Assembly: GCA_947588845.1 (NCBI GenBank)
Contig: CANQAR010000046.1
Location: 1-32,873 of the forward strand
Direction: 5' to 3'
DNA from: an uncultured Lachnospiraceae bacterium
GTDB lineage: Bacteria > Bacillota > Clostridia > Lachnospirales > Lachnospiraceae
DNA length: 32,873 nt
Part shown: positions 1 to 6,104 of the stretch, piece after piece
Numbering within the stretch: position 1 is the first letter of the stretch
Layout of the letters: every line of letters begins with the position of its first letter
Notes under the pieces: model-generated
The model's input: only the letters and a program-made list of their open reading frames with translations
What the model was told of the DNA's origin: nothing
The model's database searches: none
Program-made: the position numbers and the translations under genes

Positions 1-43
1 TTTTTCCTGTTTTCGATACAAAGCAGAGGGGTTATGAAAAAAT

Positions 44-82
44 GGGGCTGTGAACAGCTCTATTTTTTCACAGCCCCTTTTT
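44..82. terminator. Intrinsic terminator, probably bidirectional
   Basis: An 11-bp perfect stem (GGGGCTGTGAA at 44-54 with TTCACAGCCCC at 67-77) is followed by five T on the plus strand and preceded by a run of A at 37-42, so it can stop transcription from either side. It probably ends a gene whose body lies left of the window. Nothing else in the first 330 bases looks coding; a 91-codon open frame across it has no ribosome binding site and reads through the hairpins. Confidence 0.85.
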
Positions 83-131
83 CCTCTTCAAATTCGTGCG
101 CATCTCCACTCCGTTCCGGTCGGCGCTGGGC

Positions 132-226
132 GAATGTCCACTGGACATTCAGCGTCCCCGGAGGGTTTATAGCAAACGGCAAATGTTTTTGTCGTTTGCT
201 ATACGTTCACGAAGTGAACTGTAACC
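132..226. repeat. Cluster of three short hairpins (interspersed-repeat-like)
   Basis: Three perfect inverted repeats follow each other: GAATGTCC/GGACATTC around ACT (132-150), an 11-bp stem TATAGCAAACG/CGTTTGCTATA (168-203), and GTTCAC-GAA-GTGAAC (205-219) followed by TGTAAC. The first hairpin recurs in diverged form at 11367-11385, and the string GTGAACTGTAAC recurs near 24117-24128. The element lies between the upstream terminator and the padR promoter. It looks like a non-coding interspersed repeat; no function can be read from it. Confidence 0.6.
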
Positions 227-265
227 TTGGGCAGCGCAGACAAGCAGGAGGTATTCGATTTATAC

Positions 266-319
266 TTGACATACCATGCTATATATACTATATTATGAAT
301 AGCATGTAAAACATAGCAT
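266..319 (+). promoter_or_regulatory. padR promoter with operator-like inverted repeat
   Basis: A perfect -35 TTGACA (266-271) is followed after 17 bp by TATATT (289-294). The half-sites CATGCTAT (275-282) and ATAGCATG (299-306) form a perfect inverted repeat flanking the -10, and a third ATAGCAT lies at 313-319. PadR-family repressors usually bind inverted repeats at their own promoters, so autoregulation by the next gene is likely. The ribosome binding site AGGAGG is at 326-331. Confidence 0.7.
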
Positions 320-338
320 CAGCACAGGAGGAATGATT

Positions 339-893
339 ATGGATGCACAGAGAAAGAAAGGAATCCTGGATGTGTGTGTGCTGGCAGTTCTGAAAAAGGG
401 ACCGTCATATGGATACAAGATTATCCGGGACATCAGCCGCTGCATTGACATCTCCGAGTCTACGCTTTATCCGATTCTGAAGCGTCTGGAGCAGAATGGA
501 AGTCTGCGGACCTGCCGCAAAGAGTATAACGGACGGATCAGGAAGTATTATGAACTCACAGAAACGGGACAAAACCGGATCAATGTTTTTCTCGACGAGT
601 GGGAGGAACTTCGCACGATGTATCTGTTCATTGAGGAGGAAAACCGCCAGGTAGCGGAGTCTCCCTTTTGCGGGGGAAATGCCGGAGAGCAGGAGCACGC
701 GGCAGAGGCGGGACCAGAAGCTGAGACGAGCCGGGAACCGGAAATGGAGAGGACGGAAAATGCGGAAGACGGTTCAGGATCGGACGCCGTGAAAAAGACT
801 GATCCGGAAACAGAAGAGTCTGTGGAAGATGAGGTCGGAGCAGAAGCCGCTGCAGCGGACAGAAATACTGTACAAGAGGAGGAACAGGAATGA
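339..893 (+). CDS. PadR-family transcriptional repressor with long acidic tail
   Basis: The first 105 or so residues are a PadR winged helix: an initial helix, the SYGYKIIRDIS recognition segment, the STLYPILKRLEQNG motif and a basic wing ending in YYELTETG. The ATG at 339 is chosen because it lies 7 nt after AGGAGG; the in-frame ATG at 333 is only 1 nt away. After about residue 105 the protein becomes a low-complexity Glu/Ala-rich tail of roughly 80 residues, unusual for the family, where a short dimerisation helix is normal. The stop codon overlaps the next gene's start by 4 nt (ATGA), so the two are translationally coupled. PadR proteins paired with HAAS-domain proteins are known in Firmicutes and are thought to control envelope-stress outputs. 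The inducing signal is not visible. Confidence 0.88.
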   Translation: MDAQRKKGILDVCVLAVLKKGPSYGYKIIRDISRCIDISESTLYPILKRLEQNGSLRTCRKEYNGRIRKYYELTETGQNRINVFLDEWEELRTMYLFIEEENRQVAESPFCGGNAGEQEHAAEAGPEAETSREPEMERTENAEDGSGSDAVKKTDPETEESVEDEVGAEAAAADRNTVQEEEQE

Positions 894-1870
894 AGAAGGA
901 AGAATATTTGAAGAAACTCCGGTTTTTTCTGAGTGATCTTCCGATGGAGGATCTGGAACAGATCGAGGATTTTTATCAGGAACTGATTTATGACGGTCTT
1001 GAGCAGGGATATGCGGAGGAAGAGATACTCAGGCGTTTTGATACGCCGGAGGAAGTAGCGAAGAAGATTCGCGCGGAATACGGAGGACTTGTCGTCTATA
1101 CGGCAAAAGGACAGAGCAAAGAAGAGAAGAAGGGGTATGGCCCTGTTGATATGATCCATTCGATCCGTGTGCAGACGGAGAACATCCGGATTCGAATCCG
1201 GACAGTCGAGAGCGGACCGGTACGCATTTATTTCAAGCCAAAGGAAGGACAGGATATTGTTACATGCAGTGAGGAAAACGGTGTATTTTCTTTTGAACAT
1301 AAGATGAAGGGAGCGTTTCACCTGAGCTGGCTGAATCTGTTTCTCGATTTTAATGTTCTGATTCTGGAAATGCCAGCCTCTTTCGCGGGGAATATCTGGA
1401 TCAAAACGACAAACGCCTCGATCAAAGGGAGCAAAATGATGAACCTTTCCATGGCGGAGCTGATCAGCACGAACGGACGGATCAAGATTGAAAACAGCAG
1501 GATCGACAAGCTGAATATCCGGTCAAACAACGCGCGGATTGAGCTTGCCAATATGAGCGGGAGCAGAGTGGAGGCTGTCGTGGGGAATGGATTTATCACG
1601 GCAAAGGAATGTAAATTCCCGGAGCAGATTCTGCTTGAGACGCAGAACGGTACGCTGAATGGAAAGAATCTGATCAGCGATAATTTTGTTCTTCAGACCT
1701 GCAACGGGCTGATTAACGGAACAGTCATAGGAAATGCGGAGGATTATAATATCGACTGCAGTACGATCAATGGATTCTGCAATCTTGACAGCAGTTACAT
1801 GGCGGGCCGCCAGAAGAACCTGAAAGCGAAGACCCACAACGGACGGATCCAGATTGAATTTGTGATGTAG
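890..1870 (+). CDS. HAAS/DUF1700 + DUF4097 (toastrack) protein
   Basis: Residues 1-65 are an alpha-helical HAAS/DUF1700 domain (KKEEYLKKL, then DLPMEDLEQIEDFYQELI and an EEILRRFDTPEEVAKKI segment). Residues from about 85 to the end are repetitive beta-strand sequence with recurring N-G/A-R/T-I turns (TNGRIKIEN, SNNARIELAN, QNGTLNG, CNGLING, HNGRIQIEF), typical of DUF4097 adhesin-like beta-helix domains. Family members normally carry one or more membrane helices between the two parts; I see no hydrophobic stretch long enough here, so this one looks soluble. It is coupled to the PadR gene by an ATGA overlap and probably acts as its partner in signalling. The biochemical role is unknown. Confidence 0.8.
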   Translation: MKKEEYLKKLRFFLSDLPMEDLEQIEDFYQELIYDGLEQGYAEEEILRRFDTPEEVAKKIRAEYGGLVVYTAKGQSKEEKKGYGPVDMIHSIRVQTENIRIRIRTVESGPVRIYFKPKEGQDIVTCSEENGVFSFEHKMKGAFHLSWLNLFLDFNVLILEMPASFAGNIWIKTTNASIKGSKMMNLSMAELISTNGRIKIENSRIDKLNIRSNNARIELANMSGSRVEAVVGNGFITAKECKFPEQILLETQNGTLNGKNLISDNFVLQTCNGLINGTVIGNAEDYNIDCSTINGFCNLDSSYMAGRQKNLKAKTHNGRIQIEFVM

Positions 1871-1884
1871 ATGTCGGTATTTTG

Positions 1885-1973
1885 ATCGGGCAGGAGGCGG
1901 TTTTCCCTCCTGCTCGCCCGCGCGGCCCAGGTGCTGCGCCAGCAGCTGATTTCCCTGCCTGGGCCTGCATATA
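1885..1973 (+). repeat. 89-nt structured repeat, copy 1
   Basis: Tandem with copy 2 at a period of exactly 89 nt and about 81/89 identity by hand alignment. It folds into two hairpins: an 11-bp stem 1887-1897/1906-1916, and a compound stem with outer arms GGCCCAGGT (1924-1932) and GCCTGGGCC (1957-1965) enclosing GCTGC/GCAGC (1933-1937/1942-1946). A third copy lies inverted at 12688-12775. It lies just after the DUF4097 gene, outside any gene. Confidence 0.85.
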
Positions 1974-2062
1974 ATCGAGTAGGAGTCGGCTTTTCCTCCT
2001 GCTCGCCCGCGCGGCCCAGGTGCTGCGCCAGCAGCTGATTTCCCTACCTGGGCCTGCGCATA
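1974..2062 (+). repeat. 89-nt structured repeat, copy 2
   Basis: Directly abuts copy 1. Hairpin 1 is CGAGTAGGAG/CTCCTGCTCG and hairpin 2 has outer arms GGCCCAGGT/ACCTGGGCC. Differences from copy 1 in the stems keep pairing: the T-G wobble closing the outer stem in copy 1 is T-A here, and a C-G pair in hairpin 1 is T-G here. It ends in TGCGCATA, as does the inverted copy 3. Confidence 0.85.
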
Positions 2063-2073
2063 GACGGAAACAA

Positions 2074-2102
2074 ATAAGGAGCTGCTTTAAGCAGCTCCTT
2101 AT
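2074..2102. terminator. Hairpin terminator between convergent genes
   Basis: A 13-bp perfect stem (2074-2086 with 2090-2102; core AAGGAGCTGCT/AGCAGCTCCTT) closed by a TTA loop. It lies 31 bp beyond the stop of the minus-strand metal ATPase and downstream of the plus-strand DUF4097 gene. Read on the minus strand it is followed by TTTGTTT, so it probably serves mainly the ATPase; there is no T run on the plus side. Confidence 0.7.
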
Positions 2103-2132
2103 CTGTCCAGATGATAAATCTATCTGCGAATC

Positions 2133-4568
2133 TTATTTTTTCTGAAGAATCCGTACGGAATTCAGTACGCACAGAACTGCAACTGCAGTGTCCGCGAATA
2201 CAGCGATCCACATGGATGCAATGCCGCCAAGACCAAGCAGAAGGATGAGAACCTTAACGCCAAGAGCAAGAATAATGTTCTGCCATGCGATACGGCTGGT
2301 CATCTTCGCGATCTTGAGTGCGACCGGAATAGATTCCATGTTCGAATTCATAAATACAGCGTCAGCTACTTCAATTGCCGCATCTGCGCCGTTGCCCATT
2401 GCAGCTCCTACATCAGCAGCAGCAAGGACAGGAGCGTCGTTGATACCGTCGCCTACGTACATAACGGAATCATAAGATCTGCGGATATTGATCAGCTCGG
2501 TAAGTTTATCCTGCGGCATAAGTCTTGCACGCACTTCATCGATACCTGTTTCAGCAGCAACAGCTTCCGCGCTCTCCAGAGAGTCGCCGGTCAGCATTGC
2601 CGTTGTGATTCCCATCTCCTTGAGGCTGGAGACTGAGAAACGTGCATCTGATTTAATCGTATCAGAGATCACGATATGACCAAGGAATGTTCCTCCGCAT
2701 GCAACCAGTACCTCAGTACCATAGGTGCTGTGCTCATAATCGGAGAGGTCAACTCTGTAGCGGTTCATCAGTTTTGCGTTACCAACAAGAAGCAGTCCGT
2801 CCGGAGAATCTACGCGGATACCGTAACCTGCGATCTCTTCTGCGTTTTCCGGTCTCTTCAGTTCCAGCTTCATGTTGTGTGCAGCGTTCACGATGCTTGT
2901 TGCGATCGGGTGAGTGGAAATCAGTTCACATTCAGCGGCGATGCCGAGCAGCTTCTTCGCTGTCATCTCGCCTGCCGGGATGATATCCTGTACAACAAAG
3001 TTTCCTTCTGTGACCGTACCGGTCTTGTCCATGATAACTGCCTTAACACCAGACATACGCTCCATTGCAAGGCCGCCCTTGAAGAGAATGCCGAGCTTGG
3101 AACCGGCGCCGATACCTGAATAGAAGGTAAGCGGTACGCACAGAACCAGCGCGCACGGACAGCTGATTACGAGGAAGGTCAGCGCGGTGTATACCCAGTG
3201 TCCCCAGTTGCCTGTGAACAGAGACGGAAGGATTGCAGTTAAAATTGCAAGAGCTACTACGCACGGTGTGTAGATCTTTGTAAAGCGGGTGATGAAACGG
3301 TCGATTGCCGGCTTGCTTGCAGCAGCGCTCTCGACGGAATCAAGGATTCTGGAAACCATGGACTCTTCCAGAGTCTTCTCAACACGAACCTTGAGCTGTC
3401 CGGTCGTGTTGACGCAGCCGGAAATTACCTCGTCTCCGGATTTGACGTTAACCGGAATCGGCTCGCCTGTGATCGGAGCGGTATCGATGTTGCTTTCGCC
3501 TTCGACAACAACGCCGTCAAGCGGAATTCTGTCGCCCGGCTGAACAAGGATAATCTCGCCTACCTGAGCATCTGCTGCGGCGATTACCTGCAGGCCGCCT
3601 TCCACCAGAAGATTGACAACCTCAGGACGCATATCTGCCGTATCCATAATCTGGCGGCGGCTTCTCTCAACTGCCTTGGCTTCGAAGAACTCGCCGACAC
3701 AGTAGAAGAGCATAACGACAACCGCTTCCGGATATTTGCCGATCGCGAATGCGCCGAGCGTTGCAACGCTCATCAGGAAATACTCGTCAAATACAATGCC
3801 TTTTGCAAGGTTTCTCGCAGCGGTAAGGACAACTCTGCCGCCGAGAAGAATGTAGGCAATAATGTAGATAGGAAGAGTGACAATCAGTCCCTGTCCCTGC
3901 AGAGATACAATGCCGGCCACCAGTAAGAGAAGAGCTCCTCCAATGATGGAGACAAGGCTTCTGACATCATCCGTTACAGCTTTTGTACTTGTTTTGCCTG
4001 CCTCGATCGCAAGGGTGTCGGCGCTTCTCGGCGCGGTGTCCTTCGGAACGACTTCAATCTTGTCGTCGATGGCAGAGCAGATCTCTCTGTACTGCGGAAG
4101 CAGACGGTCAGGATTCGTGCCGGTAACCTTGAGCTGTTTGGTTGCGAATGAAACTGTGGCGCTCATGACATCACCGATCGCGTTGATCTGACGCTCGATT
4201 CTGGAAGCATTCCCCGCATTGTTCAGATTCTTGAGCAGATAAGTCTTTGTTGTGGATGCCTTCCGGGGATCATCCTTCGGGACTACCCTGACTGCGGACT
4301 CGATATCGGTACAAATATCCTGAATCCTCGGAAGAAGGGCTTCCTGATTGTCCGCTACAAGATGAAGCTGTCTGGTCGTATGTGTGATTGATGCGTAGGA
4401 AACACCAGGCAGCTCCTTGATTTTTTTCTCCATCTTGGCAGCACAGTTGGCACTGTCAAGATTCTCGAGGATGTACACCTGTTTTTCTGCCTCGTGGTCC
4501 GGCAGACTACGCGTCGCAGGGACGTGCTGTTCATCCTGTGTCTGTGGGCTTAATAAAGATTCGCTCAT
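2133..4568 (-). CDS. P1B-type heavy-metal ATPase (Zn/Cd/Pb exporter type) with degenerate N-terminal metal domains
   Basis: An 811-residue P-type ATPase that probably exports divalent soft metals across the cytoplasmic membrane. The metal-path motif CPC is at residues 470-472, the phosphorylation motif DKTGT at 514-518, the SxHP motif (STHPIA) of the nucleotide domain follows, and GDGINDAP is near the C-terminus. The CPC-helix context and overall match fit the CadA/ZntA group (P1B-2). Two ferredoxin-like HMA domains precede it (about 31-97 and 108-175), but both lack the CxxC pair: the first keeps one Cys (C42 in DSANCAA) and the second none. The start ATG follows GGAGG by 8 nt. It is monocistronic with its own promoter and operator-like palindrome. 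The metal substrate is inferred, not shown. Confidence 0.9.
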   Translation of the reverse strand: MSESLLSPQTQDEQHVPATRSLPDHEAEKQVYILENLDSANCAAKMEKKIKELPGVSYASITHTTRQLHLVADNQEALLPRIQDICTDIESAVRVVPKDDPRKASTTKTYLLKNLNNAGNASRIERQINAIGDVMSATVSFATKQLKVTGTNPDRLLPQYREICSAIDDKIEVVPKDTAPRSADTLAIEAGKTSTKAVTDDVRSLVSIIGGALLLLVAGIVSLQGQGLIVTLPIYIIAYILLGGRVVLTAARNLAKGIVFDEYFLMSVATLGAFAIGKYPEAVVVMLFYCVGEFFEAKAVERSRRQIMDTADMRPEVVNLLVEGGLQVIAAADAQVGEIILVQPGDRIPLDGVVVEGESNIDTAPITGEPIPVNVKSGDEVISGCVNTTGQLKVRVEKTLEESMVSRILDSVESAAASKPAIDRFITRFTKIYTPCVVALAILTAILPSLFTGNWGHWVYTALTFLVISCPCALVLCVPLTFYSGIGAGSKLGILFKGGLAMERMSGVKAVIMDKTGTVTEGNFVVQDIIPAGEMTAKKLLGIAAECELISTHPIATSIVNAAHNMKLELKRPENAEEIAGYGIRVDSPDGLLLVGNAKLMNRYRVDLSDYEHSTYGTEVLVACGGTFLGHIVISDTIKSDARFSVSSLKEMGITTAMLTGDSLESAEAVAAETGIDEVRARLMPQDKLTELINIRRSYDSVMYVGDGINDAPVLAAADVGAAMGNGADAAIEVADAVFMNSNMESIPVALKIAKMTSRIAWQNIILALGVKVLILLLGLGGIASMWIAVFADTAVAVLCVLNSVRILQKK

Positions 4569-4603
4569 GTTTTATCCTCCTTTGTGACAAATACAGTTCC
4601 ATT

Positions 4604-4658
4604 ATATTAATGTGTATTAATATGCTTAAACTTTAGCACTACTAACAGTATTTGTCAA
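4604..4658 (-). promoter_or_regulatory. Metal ATPase promoter with palindromic operator
   Basis: On the minus strand a perfect TTGACA (4658-4653) and TAAAGT (4635-4630) are 17 bp apart. Just downstream, across the expected transcription start and early leader, lies a perfect palindrome ATATTAAT-N4-ATTAATAT (4604-4623). This position suits a repressor that is released by metal (ArsR/SmtB-like or similar). No such regulator is encoded in the window. Confidence 0.65.
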
Positions 4659-4766
4659 TGATGGGCTTGAGATTTTGTAAAAATGTACATGGAAAAAAAA
4701 TAAATTTGTGTATATTGAACACCTTTTATCCCCTGTCTGTAAAAAAACAGCATCCGTTTATGCCGT

Positions 4767-5867
4767 TCAGCGTATCCATACACGGTAGCGGTGCTGCCGG
4801 AGCACCTCAGCGGCGTGCAGGGACGGCGCTTCCTCATAGAATTCGATCCGAAGGACGCCCTCGTCAAATTCGCGGTTATGGACAATGCCTATGTTCTTGA
4901 TGCTGATGCCGTTGACGGCGAGTGTGGTCGCGATTGTCGCGATGGCTCCGGATTCATCGACGATATCGCAGAAAATGCGCCAGGTCTTCTTGATGCTGCC
5001 GAGAGGAGAAGAAGAGAAGGAATTCCGGTAAGCACGGGATTCCTCAAACATCTCATGAATCGCGTGCCCGTTTCCCCGATTCATCTCGCGGCGGGAATCC
5101 TGAAGAAGACGCAGAAAGGTTTCCATCACCTCCGATATGTTCGTATTGTTTGCGACGCAGATCTGCTCCCACATTTCCGGAGATGAAGAAGCGATCCTTG
5201 TGATATCCTTGAAGCCTCCCGCCGCGATCAGCTTCATCAGCTCATCGCTGGTGTCGAGGCAGTGGACCGTGTTGACAAGAGCGGCCGCGATCAGGTGCGG
5301 AAGATGGCTGACGGCCGCCGTGATGTAGTCATGCTTTCGGTAATCGAGGATCAGAGGGAGCGCGCCGGTTGAGGAGACAAGCTTGCGGTATGCCTCGACC
5401 TTCTGTTCGTCAGTTCCTTCCGAAGGCGTGATTACATAATAGGAATTCTCAAATAAATGGGGGTTTGCATTTGAAAATCCGGATTTCTCGGAACCGGTCA
5501 TCGGATGTCCGCCGATAAAGCGGCCGTCAAGTCCGAAGCTGTGCGCGGCCTCGTGGATTCCGGTTTTTACGCTTCCGACATCCGTCAGGATGCAGGAATC
5601 AGGGACGATCTTTCCGAGAACGGAAAGCGCGCTGATATTGTGGCCGACCGGAGCGCACAGGAAAATGATATCACAGCCGGCGAACGCGGGGTCGGCAGGC
5701 GAACTGCAGATCTGGTCGATCACGCCGTCTTCCAGCGCCTGTTCTGTGGTGGCCGCGGTCCTTGTGTATGCCATGATGCGGCAGCCAGGCTGTGATTTTT
5801 TCAGGTTCCTGGCCAGAGAACCGCCGATCAGTCCCAGGCCTATGAACCCAAACGTAGAAAAGTGCAT
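4767..5867 (-). CDS. tyrA: Prephenate dehydrogenase (tyrosine biosynthesis)
   Basis: Converts prephenate to 4-hydroxyphenylpyruvate with NAD+, the committed step to tyrosine. The N-terminus is a Rossmann fold with GLGLIGGSLA at residues 10-19, followed by LTDVGSVKT and GGHPMTGSEKSG, hallmarks of the TyrA family, and the helical HLPHLIAAAL dimerisation region. Residues from about 297 form a C-terminal ACT domain (VDESGAIATIATTLAVNGI), which in this family commonly mediates tyrosine feedback. The length of 366 residues is normal for the ACT-containing monofunctional form. The start ATG follows a purine-rich AAGGAAGGATAGG. No other aromatic biosynthesis gene is adjacent. Confidence 0.93.
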   Translation of the reverse strand: MHFSTFGFIGLGLIGGSLARNLKKSQPGCRIMAYTRTAATTEQALEDGVIDQICSSPADPAFAGCDIIFLCAPVGHNISALSVLGKIVPDSCILTDVGSVKTGIHEAAHSFGLDGRFIGGHPMTGSEKSGFSNANPHLFENSYYVITPSEGTDEQKVEAYRKLVSSTGALPLILDYRKHDYITAAVSHLPHLIAAALVNTVHCLDTSDELMKLIAAGGFKDITRIASSSPEMWEQICVANNTNISEVMETFLRLLQDSRREMNRGNGHAIHEMFEESRAYRNSFSSSPLGSIKKTWRIFCDIVDESGAIATIATTLAVNGISIKNIGIVHNREFDEGVLRIEFYEEAPSLHAAEVLRQHRYRVWIR

Positions 5868-5919
5868 GGTCCTATCCTTCCTTTACTTTCATAATTTTAA
5901 GCGGTAAAGAACATATCAG

Positions 5920-5948
5920 ATTTTACTATGTTCAGGGAAGTTAGTCAA
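5920..5948 (-). promoter_or_regulatory. tyrA promoter
   Basis: Minus-strand TTGACT (5948-5943) and TAAAAT (5925-5920) are separated by 17 bp, placing the start of transcription about 45 nt upstream of the tyrA ATG. Between this promoter and the divergent one at 6022 is an inverted repeat GCGGCAG/CTGCCGC (5949-5955/5976-5982) of unknown purpose. No T-box features were recognised in the short leader. Confidence 0.7.
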
Positions 5949-6021
5949 GCGGCAGTTCGCATCCGGATTGTTCCGCTGCCGCCGCTCCTTTTAAAAATCC
6001 TGTTAAATGTGAATAAAATAC

Positions 6022-6050
6022 TTGAATTATCGGCTGTATTTTAGTAGAAT
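6022..6050 (+). promoter_or_regulatory. fusA2-like gene promoter
   Basis: TTGAAT (6022-6027) and TAGAAT (6045-6050) with a 17-bp spacer. The leader contains a short GGGG/CCCC hairpin (6061-6075 area) before the ribosome binding site TGGAGG at 6091-6096. Confidence 0.6.
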
Positions 6051-6104
6051 GTATCCATGTGGGGTTTTTCCGCCCCTTATTAACTTATATTGGAGGACAA
6101 GACT

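Noticed and set aside
34-309. Open frame of 91 codons at the left end
   Set aside because: It runs through a terminator and three hairpins, has no ribosome binding site and has no recognisable protein pattern.
548-1321. Minus-strand frame spanning padR and the HAAS gene
   Set aside because: Low-complexity Ser-rich translation produced by the acidic Glu/Ala tail read backwards.
1885-2062. CRISPR array
   Set aside because: Only two tandem units that abut with no variable spacers; the units themselves are structured repeats.
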